Source of the DNA: Flavobacterium hydatis
Lineage (GTDB): Bacteria > Bacteroidota > Bacteroidia > Flavobacteriales > Flavobacteriaceae
Reading direction: 5' to 3'
DNA length: 64,000 nt
Assembly (NCBI RefSeq): GCF_000737695.1
Contig: NZ_JPRM01000006.1
Span: forward strand, 1-64,000
A program made the translations under genes and the position numbers. The notes below the pieces were generated by a model that was given only the letters and a program-made list of their open reading frames with translations, had not been told where the DNA came from and did no database searches. Within the stretch, counting starts at the first letter, position 1; each line of letters starts with the position of its first letter. This document shows, in pieces, positions 16,788 to 25,332 of the stretch.

Positions 16788-18258
16788 CTACACTATCTTT
16801 TATTACAGACACGGAATCTGTATTGGTTTTCCTGACTGTTTTGCCTTTTCTTATGTCCGCTTCTCTCTTTTCGCGCAAAACTTTATATTGTTCGTATCCT
16901 TGGTTCAATTGCTCATAAAGTAATCCTCCAATTGCTTTTGCTCCACGCTGATTAAAATGCGTATAATCTTTATTAGCTTTTGCTGGTGCCTCATCTACCC
17001 ATTTTACCATAGAGCCGTCCCCACCCATCAAAGTATATAAGTTAACAAATCCAGATTGAGTTTCTAAAGCATAACGCTTTTGAGCTTTCATTAAAGGAAC
17101 AACTGCCGAATCGGTTTTCATTTGCATATCATATTTTGTCGATTTATCTGCAGTCGAAATAATCAAAATAGAAACTCCAGGGAAAGACGCTTTTATTTTG
17201 TCTACCACTTTGGTCATTCCTTTTCCATACCACGAATAGTTTTTTGTACCGTAATTTAAAACATTGGTTCCATAATGAAGGATAACCAAATCGTATTTTA
17301 AACTGTTGTTAAAACTTTGCATTACATTGGCATCAAAAATAGAAATTGGCATTCCTGAATTTCCTCTTTGTGAAAAATTATCTACGTGAACCCCGCTACC
17401 ATTATCAAAATTGAAGCCATAAATAGGAATAGAGTCTGCGTGAACAAAATTAGCCTTAAATCCTTTTATACTTTTAGAAGTTACTTTTATAGTATTTACT
17501 AAATTATTAGGTGCAAGACTTTTGGATATTGTGTCTTTTCCTATAATAAAATTCACTTTACCAGTTCTTGATGATTTTCCATAATATAAAGTTGGATTAT
17601 CTAAACTAGTCGCAAATTTATTTAAACCCGCCTCATAGGAAACCCATGTAGAATTTGACTTATCATTAGCAAAAAAGACATGCCCGTTTACACCAAAAGG
17701 ACTTGCGGGTCTCTTAACATTAAGATATGATTGCATTTTCCAATTTTTGGAATACAGCGCTTTTACTGAAGCTCTTGATGCTGCTGACTCTGAAGTAATA
17801 GAAACAAATCCAACTCCTGTACCTCCAAATCTTTCTTGATATTTGTTTCGAACATCTTGTACAATTAAATCACCATCGGTCATAGAATCGCCATAATAGG
17901 CAATCCTTACTTTTGCTTCTGGGTGTTTTTCTAATTGATATAATTTATCATAAAAAGAAATCAGGTATTGATATCCTTTATAATTATCAAAAGTTTCTGA
18001 TGGGAATTCTATTCCTTCATTAGCATTAAAAACGATATTCTCACCTGCTTCATCATCAGCATCGGTGCTATCATTTTTTTTAGATACGCCTTCTTTTTCA
18101 AATGATTCCAGAAGCATACTATCTACAAGTACATTTTTGGAGTCGACTTTACTTTCAGGAAAAATTTTATCTGGTAATATTTGTTTAAAACCAATGAAAG
18201 CTACAAATGCTAATGCTACAATTGCAAAAGACTGAAAAAAATAAGATTTTGTATTCAC
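16780..18258 (-). CDS. Membrane-anchored SGNH/GDSL hydrolase
   Basis: A 492-residue protein with an N-terminal membrane anchor (about 8-28), an acidic linker (40-80) and an SGNH domain: YYGDSMTDGD with Ser125, the LHYGTNVLNYG block and DYTHFNQRGAKAIG with the catalytic Asp and His. The C-terminal 40 residues are Lys/Arg/Asp-rich. It is first in the SGNH-SGNH-MBOAT operon and overlaps the second gene by 8 bp. Having two different SGNH partners for one MBOAT suggests one acetyltransferase and one esterase, or two acceptors. Confidence 0.87.
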   Translation of the reverse strand: MNTKSYFFQSFAIVALAFVAFIGFKQILPDKIFPESKVDSKNVLVDSMLLESFEKEGVSKKNDSTDADDEAGENIVFNANEGIEFPSETFDNYKGYQYLISFYDKLYQLEKHPEAKVRIAYYGDSMTDGDLIVQDVRNKYQERFGGTGVGFVSITSESAASRASVKALYSKNWKMQSYLNVKRPASPFGVNGHVFFANDKSNSTWVSYEAGLNKFATSLDNPTLYYGKSSRTGKVNFIIGKDTISKSLAPNNLVNTIKVTSKSIKGFKANFVHADSIPIYGFNFDNGSGVHVDNFSQRGNSGMPISIFDANVMQSFNNSLKYDLVILHYGTNVLNYGTKNYSWYGKGMTKVVDKIKASFPGVSILIISTADKSTKYDMQMKTDSAVVPLMKAQKRYALETQSGFVNLYTLMGGDGSMVKWVDEAPAKANKDYTHFNQRGAKAIGGLLYEQLNQGYEQYKVLREKREADIRKGKTVRKTNTDSVSVIKDSVDE

Positions 18259-18338
18259 TTGTAATTATAAATTTTGAAGAATAAAATCAATAAGAACTCC
18301 ATTATGCAAATTTCCTATTAATTTAATTAAAACGTTTG

Positions 18339-18346
18339 CAAAGATA
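18339..18346 (-). promoter_or_regulatory. -7 element (TATCTTTG) of the SGNH-MBOAT operon
   Basis: Full match to TAnnTTTG on the minus strand, about 80 bp upstream of the first SGNH gene. Confidence 0.6.
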
Positions 18347-18396
18347 GAATAAACAATAAATCTATTATTCCTTTTTTACGATTAAATAAAAATAAA

Positions 18397-18424
18397 AAAG
18401 AGGCTAGATAAATCTAGCCTCTTT
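18397..18424 (-). terminator. Terminator of the HmuY/TonB receptor operon
   Basis: Stem AAAGAGGCTAGA / TCTAGCCTCTTT with a 4-base loop, followed by a T-run on the minus strand, about 150 bp past the lipoprotein stop. Confidence 0.8.
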
Positions 18425-18571
18425 CCAAAAAAAAAATAAAAAAAAACCAAGTTACTATCTAAATTGAATTTAAACATAGTCTTGTTATTAAGATTGATAA
18501 GCTATAACCTTACCACACGAAACAACTTACCAATCTTTTTATTTCCATAAAATGGAATCGTTTTTATGTGA

Positions 18572-19999
18572 TTATTTTAAAAGCGCATATTGGAATTTTG
18601 GATATCCTCTTTCTCCTTTTTCATTCATCCCAGCAGTGAATTTCAATTTAAAAATATTTCCTGCAGGATCTTTAACTACGTAAAAACGATCCGTTCTTAA
18701 AACGAATTGAGGAATTGGAAGTCCATTAGGCCCCATTATACTTGTACCTCGCCAGTTTGAACCAATATTTCTCTGATCTTCTGTAAATTTAGCACTCTCT
18801 ACATTCGCCAATGTAAAACTATCGTATGTTAGAGCTTCTGAAACAAGTACTTGATAAGCTTTTGCATCACCTCTAAGATTATTAACTACATAATCTGGAT
18901 AATGGTAAGGTGCTAAACCTGATGGCCCACCTGGAATTACGTTAACAAATGTTGTAATATTAATATCCCACTGATTTTTTTGCGGCTCTACATTAACCAT
19001 TTTCTTATCCAACAAACTGAAAAATGTAAAATTATAGGCTGCATTTTTAGAAATTATTACTTCTTGATGCGTTGTAGATGCAATATCAGCATACTGAACT
19101 TTATAATCATTCCCATTTCTTAATATTCTAACCTTTTTCCATCCTCTTGATGCACCAGACCCAATTCCTTCAGATCCAAGTTCTGGAACTACTGTGCTAG
19201 GGTTACTTCCCATATTAATTAAGTATACTTTATTATCTCCATCTGTAGCCGAAACTTCAGCAATTGCAGTTTTCAAAATATTTCCATCAGGGCCGTCTAC
19301 TTGATCTGGTGAACCTGATCCTTGAGCAATAATCATAGTTTCATCAGCAACCTGTACTTCATCTATGTTTACAGTCGTAAGTTTTTTAACTGACATCTTC
19401 ACTGTATTATTTAATACAACTCTAAAATCTTTACCAGAATAAAAACCTAAATCCCAAGAAACTCTAGCCACTTTTGTCATTGCACCGCTACTTAAATCAA
19501 TGTAAACTTGATTCGGTTCAGTAGGTCCTCCAAATTCTGGAGCTAAAGCTGTTCCTAACGAAGCTGTCTCGTTAAAATTTAATTGCATTGTTTTATTCCC
19601 TACTACATTAGCATTAATTGAGGAACCTGTAATAGTAAAGATTACATTTTTTACTTCAGTTCCAATTGCTTTTTTAATTCTATTAAAAGTAAACTCAACA
19701 GAGGTTGCGCCTTGTACAAATGGCACTGTTATCTTATTTTCTACAACTGCAGGAACTGTTGTAAAATCTGTAGTATATGCTGCTGCCGTTGTTGTATAAG
19801 TAAGCGTCAATGAACCAGCTGCAGGAGTCGGCGCAGAAAATTTTATCTGAACAGGTGTTGCATCACTTGTTAAGTTATATGAAGGCTCAGCAAATGCAAC
19901 AGACAGTGTCTGCCCATCACCATTATTATCATCATTGCTATTACATGCTGTAAAAGCAAGTAATACAAAGGAAAGCATTAAAAATAGATTTTTTTTCAT
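18572..19999 (-). CDS. HmuY-family heme-binding lipoprotein
   Basis: The 475-residue product starts MKKNLFLMLSFVLLAFTAC with a lipobox Cys, followed by an acidic Asn/Asp linker typical of surface lipoproteins in this phylum. A Calx-like/Ig-like region (about 35-140) precedes a C-terminal HmuY-type domain with the features VSWDLGFYSGKDFRVVLN, YNFTFFSLLDKKMV, QWDINITTF and the terminal FKLKFTAG. HmuY proteins take heme from host carriers and pass it to a TonB receptor. The gene begins 7 bp after the receptor gene, so they form an operon. An upstream in-frame TTG extension inside the receptor gene is rejected because the lipoprotein signal fits the internal ATG. Confidence 0.85.
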   Translation of the reverse strand: MKKNLFLMLSFVLLAFTACNSNDDNNGDGQTLSVAFAEPSYNLTSDATPVQIKFSAPTPAAGSLTLTYTTTAAAYTTDFTTVPAVVENKITVPFVQGATSVEFTFNRIKKAIGTEVKNVIFTITGSSINANVVGNKTMQLNFNETASLGTALAPEFGGPTEPNQVYIDLSSGAMTKVARVSWDLGFYSGKDFRVVLNNTVKMSVKKLTTVNIDEVQVADETMIIAQGSGSPDQVDGPDGNILKTAIAEVSATDGDNKVYLINMGSNPSTVVPELGSEGIGSGASRGWKKVRILRNGNDYKVQYADIASTTHQEVIISKNAAYNFTFFSLLDKKMVNVEPQKNQWDINITTFVNVIPGGPSGLAPYHYPDYVVNNLRGDAKAYQVLVSEALTYDSFTLANVESAKFTEDQRNIGSNWRGTSIMGPNGLPIPQFVLRTDRFYVVKDPAGNIFKLKFTAGMNEKGERGYPKFQYALLK

Positions 20000-20006
20000 G
20001 ATTATA

Positions 20007-22157
20007 TTAATTAAAATTAAGGTTATACGTGAGTTTAAGAAAATATGAACGACCATATCCAAGCAATACATCAGTTCCTCCACTTGAATGAGCTCCCGAA
20101 GAAGATCCTCCTTGCGTTAAAGTGACACTTTTAACATCCAGAATATTTCTTGCTCCTATAGTTACATCTAATTGTTTCTTGAAAAACGTTTGTCTAATTG
20201 ATGCATCCATCCAGCTATATGGCATTAATTCGGTTAGAAAAAATTGTGTATTTGTTCCATCACTTGCAGCAACATAGCGTTGCTCCTTTCCATTGTATTT
20301 ATAGTAGGCAGAGAACATTGTTCCCCATTTAGGTAGTGTATAAGAAATACTAGAATTTAGTTGTAATGAATACAAAAAGTTATCGTCTGAGCTAATATCT
20401 AAAGCAGCAAGGTCTATTTTTTGTGAAATTCCTACCAATGCTACTCCAACTTTAGCATTCCAACTTTTATATGCAAATTGCTGAGTTGAAGATATATTCC
20501 ACATTTGATATTTATCGATATTCAGATATTTATAATTCTGAGTCGGAACTACTTGAGACAATACCAAACTAATCCTATCATCGATATCTAAATAAGTTAC
20601 AGCTAGATTACTTGAAAGTAGTGCTCCCGAATTAAATACACAAGATCTTTTTAAACTCACTTCATACGAAGTACTTGTTTCGGGAACTAAATTTTGATTA
20701 CCTTGAACATTATGATTCGAATCTACAAAATAGGTATAAAGCTCATCAAAGTTCGGGGTTCTATATGAACTCCCAATCGAGGCCCTAGCTTCAAGCCCAC
20801 GTTTAAAAAGATATCTTAACCCTAATGAACTTGCATATTGATTATCGAATTTTGATTGAAAAGAATATCTAATTCCTGGACGTATAGAGAATTTATCTGT
20901 AAAATTAATTTCGGCAACAGTAAAAATATCGTAGTTTTCTAAACGTGCTCTAACATCTTTTGCTTGCTTTTGATCATCTTTAAAACTTCCAGAAGCTGAA
21001 TTGTAAAATCCATTTTCATTTGTAACCTCATACCCAATCTGTAAATCGACTTTTTTATCATCAAAAAAGTTATTTACAGTTCCTGTAGAATATAATACTT
21101 CGTTGGATTGATATGTTTTTCGATCATTTGCCCATTCTTTATGAGTTTCCATCTGATAATTAAATTTTTCAATGTCTCGATCTTGCTTTTGATGAGAAAC
21201 CGAAACGTTATAATTTAATTTTGAGAAAAGCTTACCATATGAATTTAAATGGTTGTAGTATCTATTAGATGCAAAACGCTTATCATTTGCGTAAAATGTT
21301 TCAGGGAAAGGATAATTAACTTGGGGAATTAATATAGGACTGTAGTAATCAATGTTTTCACTATAATAATCAAATTTATAAAAAATTCTAAAATCATTTT
21401 TTTTATAACCAATCAATGCATTCCCTACAAGTTGTTCTTTAGGAAGCCAGCTATAGCCCCTTAAACCATTCCCTACAGCATAATCTTTGCCTTTCATACC
21501 ATCAAAATATCCTGCAAAATCGTTTCTATTTCCTCCTACCGAAACAAACCAATTCTCATTAAAATTATGTGCTATCTTGGCTGATTGAATATGTCTTCCT
21601 TTATCAAAAAATGCAAATTCATCAGCAACTGTTTCTTCTTGAGCAGTAACACTAATTTCCCATTTATGAGCTGCTTTCTTTTTTGTTATAATATTAAGAA
21701 CTCCTGTTACGGCATTTGCTCCATGGGTAACCCCCATCGAACCTTCGATAATCTCTATACGCTCTACGTCGTCAAGGTTAACCTGAGTTAAATCGACATT
21801 GTTTCCCATTCCTGTATCACTTATTAAAGGCACATTATCTACTAAAATTTTAAAATATTGAGAATCTAATCCAAACATAGAAACTGTAGACCGACCATCA
21901 CTCCCACTTGTTCTTATAGAAATATTTAAATATTGATTTAAAACATCCGCAAGATTGTTTGCAGCCAATCGTTTTATATCCTGCTCTGAAATCACACGTA
22001 CATTAAATACCGACTTTTTTATAGATTGTGGCTCGAATTGTCCTGTAACAACAACTTCTGACAATTCGTTGGCACGAATACTATCTTTTTGCTTTTCCTG
22101 AGCGGAAAGTGTTCTACAAGATATAAGGGCAACAAATAGGATAATTTTGGTTTTCAT
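20007..22157 (-). CDS. TonB-dependent outer-membrane receptor (heme/HmuR-like)
   Basis: A 716-residue receptor with a signal peptide ending LSAQ, a plug domain (about 30-160; VVVTGQFEPQ, NLADVLNQYLNISIR, DVERIEIIEGSMGVTHGANAVTGVLNIITKK) and a beta-barrel ending in LKLTYNLNFN with the C-terminal aromatic. The barrel includes the TonB-box-III-like stretch ARASIGSSYRTPNFDELY. Together with the HmuY-type lipoprotein directly downstream it probably imports heme. It diverges from the DUF6607-type gene over a 106-bp symmetrical promoter region. A porphyrin or siderophore substrate cannot be excluded. Confidence 0.9.
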   Translation of the reverse strand: MKTKIILFVALISCRTLSAQEKQKDSIRANELSEVVVTGQFEPQSIKKSVFNVRVISEQDIKRLAANNLADVLNQYLNISIRTSGSDGRSTVSMFGLDSQYFKILVDNVPLISDTGMGNNVDLTQVNLDDVERIEIIEGSMGVTHGANAVTGVLNIITKKKAAHKWEISVTAQEETVADEFAFFDKGRHIQSAKIAHNFNENWFVSVGGNRNDFAGYFDGMKGKDYAVGNGLRGYSWLPKEQLVGNALIGYKKNDFRIFYKFDYYSENIDYYSPILIPQVNYPFPETFYANDKRFASNRYYNHLNSYGKLFSKLNYNVSVSHQKQDRDIEKFNYQMETHKEWANDRKTYQSNEVLYSTGTVNNFFDDKKVDLQIGYEVTNENGFYNSASGSFKDDQKQAKDVRARLENYDIFTVAEINFTDKFSIRPGIRYSFQSKFDNQYASSLGLRYLFKRGLEARASIGSSYRTPNFDELYTYFVDSNHNVQGNQNLVPETSTSYEVSLKRSCVFNSGALLSSNLAVTYLDIDDRISLVLSQVVPTQNYKYLNIDKYQMWNISSTQQFAYKSWNAKVGVALVGISQKIDLAALDISSDDNFLYSLQLNSSISYTLPKWGTMFSAYYKYNGKEQRYVAASDGTNTQFFLTELMPYSWMDASIRQTFFKKQLDVTIGARNILDVKSVTLTQGGSSSGAHSSGGTDVLLGYGRSYFLKLTYNLNFN

Positions 22158-22185
22158 TATTTTTAATTAGTCTTAATAATCTCGG

Positions 22186-22193
22186 CAAATATA
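22186..22193 (-). promoter_or_regulatory. -7 element (TATATTTG) of the receptor/HmuY operon
   Basis: Full match to TAnnTTTG, 28 bp upstream of the receptor start codon; mirror image of the element at 22226-22233. Confidence 0.65.
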
Positions 22194-22200
22194 TAATTAT

Positions 22201-22216
22201 TTTAATTCAATCTAAA
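22201..22216. promoter_or_regulatory. Fur-like operator candidate between divergent heme promoters
   Basis: TTTAATTCAATCTAAA is an imperfect AT-rich palindrome lying between the two -7 elements, where a repressor would block both transcripts. Iron repression by Fur is expected for a heme locus, but the match is by eye. Confidence 0.35.
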
Positions 22217-22225
22217 TAAAATTTA

Positions 22226-22233
22226 TATATTTG
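22226..22233 (+). promoter_or_regulatory. -7 element (TATATTTG) of the DUF6607-type gene
   Basis: Full match to TAnnTTTG, 30 bp upstream of the start codon at 22264. Confidence 0.65.
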
Positions 22234-22263
22234 CTGAAAATTTAAAATCAAAAAAGACAAGTT

Positions 22264-23169
22264 ATGATTACAAAAGGTCTCTGTTTATCAGCCGTTATGG
22301 CGTTATCTGTAAATTTTGGATTTAGCCAGGAATCTAAAAAGCAACAAGATATTAAATCGATAAAATCGATGTGTGGTTGTTATGAAGTGAAATTTAATTT
22401 TGCTGAAACTTTTAAGTATACTAAAGACTCTATTAATTACAAGCCTTCGCCAACTAAGCATGAATCTGCTCTAGAATGGGTAGAATTATTAGAAGATACT
22501 CCTAACAAAATTGTAATGCAACACTTATTGATCGTAAGTGACGATATGATTATTAAGCACTGGAGACAAGACTGGCTGTTTGAAAACACAGACTTGTATT
22601 TATTTGATAAAGGGACTTCTTGGAAATACAAACAATTAGATAAAAAAGCCGTAAAAGGACAATGGACTCAAAAAGTGTATCAAGTAGATGATAGTCCAAG
22701 ATATGAAGGAACTGCTTCATGGGTACACGTAGACGGGCAAAATTACTGGGCAAATATCACAGATGCTCCATTACCTCGTAGAGAACACACAATACGTAAT
22801 GATTATAATGTTTTAAAAAGAAGAAACATTCACGAAATTACTTCTACGGGATGGAATCATGAGCAAGACAATGACAAATTAATTCGCGATGATAGCGGAA
22901 AAGATGTTTTGTTGGCACAAGAAAAAGGAATGGATGTGTACACTAAAGTTGCAGATATTAAATGTATCGCTGGTCAGAAATGGTGGAAAGAAAACAATGC
23001 ACTTTGGAAAAATGTTCGTGATAAATGGCAAACTCTTTTTGACAGACATCAAGACTTAAACTTAGAAGCTAAAGTAGAAAGAAAGGCACTTTACTCTCTT
23101 TTGTTTGATTTAAAACCTACTGCTACAAAAGCAGAAACAGATGCAATCATCAACAAATTTGTAAAATAA
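22264..23169 (+). CDS. DUF6607-type secreted protein
   Basis: A 301-residue protein with a signal peptide (about 1-21, ending FGFSQ). The mature protein starts with a Cys-containing KSMCGCYEVKFNFAETF and holds many Trp residues (WRQDWLF, WTQKVYQ, WVHVDGQNYW, QKWWKEN), suggesting a lipocalin-like or beta-rich fold. I associate this sequence with the DUF6607 family found next to heme-type TonB receptors. It shares a divergent promoter region with the receptor operon, so it is probably an iron-regulated accessory of heme use; the biochemical role is unknown. Confidence 0.8.
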   Translation: MITKGLCLSAVMALSVNFGFSQESKKQQDIKSIKSMCGCYEVKFNFAETFKYTKDSINYKPSPTKHESALEWVELLEDTPNKIVMQHLLIVSDDMIIKHWRQDWLFENTDLYLFDKGTSWKYKQLDKKAVKGQWTQKVYQVDDSPRYEGTASWVHVDGQNYWANITDAPLPRREHTIRNDYNVLKRRNIHEITSTGWNHEQDNDKLIRDDSGKDVLLAQEKGMDVYTKVADIKCIAGQKWWKENNALWKNVRDKWQTLFDRHQDLNLEAKVERKALYSLLFDLKPTATKAETDAIINKFVK

Positions 23170-23187
23170 AATATTTAGTTAGTTATG

Positions 23188-23226
23188 AAAAGAGCCGTTA
23201 GTTTTGATACTAACGGCTCTTTTTTA
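23188..23226. terminator. Bidirectional terminator between the DUF6607-type gene and argS
   Basis: Stem AAAAGAGCCGTTAGT / ACTAACGGCTCTTTT, 6-base loop, with T-runs on both strands between two convergent genes. Confidence 0.9.
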
Positions 23227-23228
23227 TT

Positions 23229-25010
23229 TTACATTCTTTCAGGAACTTCTATTCCTAATAAACTGAAACTTGATTTTATAATCTCTCCTACTTTTTGAGA
23301 AAATTGAACTCTGAATATTTTCTTGGTCAAATCCTCTTCTCCTAAAATATGTACCGACTGATAAAATGAATTATACTCTCTTACCAAATCATACGTATAA
23401 TTAGCAATTAAAGCTGGGCTATGATTTTGTGCAGCGTTTTGGATTACTTCTGGGAAAAGTTCGATTTGTTTTACCAATTCTTTTTCTTTTTCATGAAGCT
23501 CTTCGATTCCGGTTAATGTTACAGAGAAATCAAAATCGGCTTTACGAATAATCGATTGAATCCTTGCATAGGTATATTGGATAAACGGTCCTGTATTACC
23601 AGCAAAATCTACTGACTCTTCTGGATTAAACAAGATACGTTTTTTAGGATCTACTTTTAAAATGTAATATTTTAAAGCACCAAGTCCTATTGTACTATAT
23701 AGTTTTGCTTTTTCATCGTCAGAGAAACTATCTAATTTCCCTAATCCTTCGGAAATTTCCTGAGCTGTATCGGTCATTTCCTGCATTAAATCATCGGCAT
23801 CGACAACAGTTCCTTCACGGCTTTTCATTTTCCCCGAAGGTAAATCAACCATTCCGTATGATAAATGATATAAACTTGAAGCCCAATCAAAACCTAATTT
23901 CTTAAGTATTAAGAACAATACTTTAAAATGGTAATCTTGCTCATTTCCTACAGTATAAACCATTCCTCCAACATCTGGATGATCTTTTACACGCTGGATT
24001 GCTGTACCAATATCTTGTGTCATATAAACTGCAGTTCCGTCTGAACGAAGTACAATTTTACGATCTAAACCTTCATCGGTTAAATCAATCCAAACGGAAC
24101 CATCTGGATCTTTTTCAAAAATTCCTTTATCTAAACCTATTTGTACAACATCTTTTCCTAATAAATAAGTATTGCTCTCGTAGTAGTAACTATCAAAATT
24201 TACTCCTAGGTTTTTATATGTAATGGCAAAACCATCATAAACCCATTGGTTCATTTTTGCCCAAAGTTCTTTTACAGCTGCATCTCCTGCTTCCCATTTT
24301 AAAAGCATTTCTTGTGCTTCAAGAATTATCGGCGCTTGTTTCTTAGCTTCGTCTTCGGTTTTACCAGCTTGCATTAATTCATTAATCTGCTCTTTATAAA
24401 CCTTATCAAATTTCACATAATAGTTCCCTACCAGTTTGTCACCTTTTAAACCTGTACTTTGGGGAGTTTCTCCATTTCCAAATTTTTCCCAAGCCAACAT
24501 CGATTTACAAATATGGATTCCTCGGTCGTTTATAATTTGAGTTTTATATACTTTTTTACCTGCAGCTTTAATAATTTCGGCTACAGAGTATCCTAACAAA
24601 TTGTTACGAACGTGTCCTAAGTGTAATGGTTTGTTTGTATTTGGCGAAGAATATTCTACAATAATTGCTTTATCAGAAGGATTTGGTTTTACAAAACCAT
24701 ATTCTTTCTCCTCTTTAATACCATTAAAGAAACTTACATAATAAGTATCGGCAATTACAATATTTAAGAAACCAGAAACTACATTAAAACGAGCAACCTC
24801 CGGAATATTTTCTACAAGATAATTTCCTATTTTATTTCCTAACTCGACAGGATTACTTTTAATCACTTTTAGTAAAGGAAAAATAACCATTGTAATATCG
24901 CCTTCAAACTCTTTTCTGGTAGTTTGAAACTCGATTTTATCCACGGTTACTTCAAATAAGGCTTGTATTGCTTTTTGTATAGAAGGCGTAAGAATTTGTG
25001 ATAATGACAT
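23229..25010 (-). CDS. argS: Arginyl-tRNA synthetase
   Basis: A 593-residue class I aminoacyl-tRNA synthetase that charges tRNA-Arg. The N-terminal Add-1 domain is followed by EYSSPNTNKPLHLGHVRNN carrying the HLGH signature (around residue 125), DRGIHICKSMLAWEKFGNGE, the KMSKS-equivalent GKMKSREGTVVDADDLM and the C-terminal anticodon-binding domain with FIQYTYARIQSI and the LGIEVPERM end. Length is normal. A single gene with its own promoter. Confidence 0.97.
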   Translation of the reverse strand: MSLSQILTPSIQKAIQALFEVTVDKIEFQTTRKEFEGDITMVIFPLLKVIKSNPVELGNKIGNYLVENIPEVARFNVVSGFLNIVIADTYYVSFFNGIKEEKEYGFVKPNPSDKAIIVEYSSPNTNKPLHLGHVRNNLLGYSVAEIIKAAGKKVYKTQIINDRGIHICKSMLAWEKFGNGETPQSTGLKGDKLVGNYYVKFDKVYKEQINELMQAGKTEDEAKKQAPIILEAQEMLLKWEAGDAAVKELWAKMNQWVYDGFAITYKNLGVNFDSYYYESNTYLLGKDVVQIGLDKGIFEKDPDGSVWIDLTDEGLDRKIVLRSDGTAVYMTQDIGTAIQRVKDHPDVGGMVYTVGNEQDYHFKVLFLILKKLGFDWASSLYHLSYGMVDLPSGKMKSREGTVVDADDLMQEMTDTAQEISEGLGKLDSFSDDEKAKLYSTIGLGALKYYILKVDPKKRILFNPEESVDFAGNTGPFIQYTYARIQSIIRKADFDFSVTLTGIEELHEKEKELVKQIELFPEVIQNAAQNHSPALIANYTYDLVREYNSFYQSVHILGEEDLTKKIFRVQFSQKVGEIIKSSFSLLGIEVPERM

Positions 25011-25332
25011 GTAAACTTAGTTTTAAAGTGTGCAAATATACTGCTTATTCATCAATTACAGAAAATGTAAAAGATTTAAAATCTATGATAAGAAGTCTTA
25101 CTAATCCGAAAAACAATTAAGACTCATTACAAATAACAATCTTAAATCCCTGAAAAACAAATCATTTTCAACAAAACAACTATTTTTTTTCACTAATCCT
25201 GTAACATAAAATAAATATAATAGTCTTAATAGAGTCTTTTAAATAATTTTCCAACAAGAGTAATCAACTTGTATTTTAAAGAAAATCATCAATCAAATAA
25301 TCAATTAATCAACCTTAACTAAATCAAAACTT
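25011..25332. other. Intergenic region between argS and the outer-membrane receptor
   Basis: These 322 bp hold the argS -7 element and the long AT-rich leader of the receptor gene. No gene, repeat or clear plus-strand TAnnTTTG was found. Confidence 0.55.
25033..25040 (-). promoter_or_regulatory. -7 element (TATATTTG) of argS
   Basis: Full match to TAnnTTTG on the minus strand, 22 bp upstream of the argS start codon. Confidence 0.6.

Larger units (their letters stand above)
18259..18571. other. Intergenic region between the heme locus and the O-acetylation operon
   Basis: These 313 bp hold the promoter of the SGNH-MBOAT operon and the terminator of the HmuY/TonB transcript. Nothing else stands out apart from a poly-A stretch at 18426-18447. 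Confidence 0.6.

Noticed and set aside
18426..18450. Poly-A stretch as a sequencing or assembly artefact
   Set aside because: Similar A/T runs are common in this genome and no gene is interrupted there.
20000..20083. Longer reading frame before the HmuY-type lipoprotein start
   Set aside because: It lies inside the receptor gene and would hide the lipoprotein signal; the ATG at 19999 fits.
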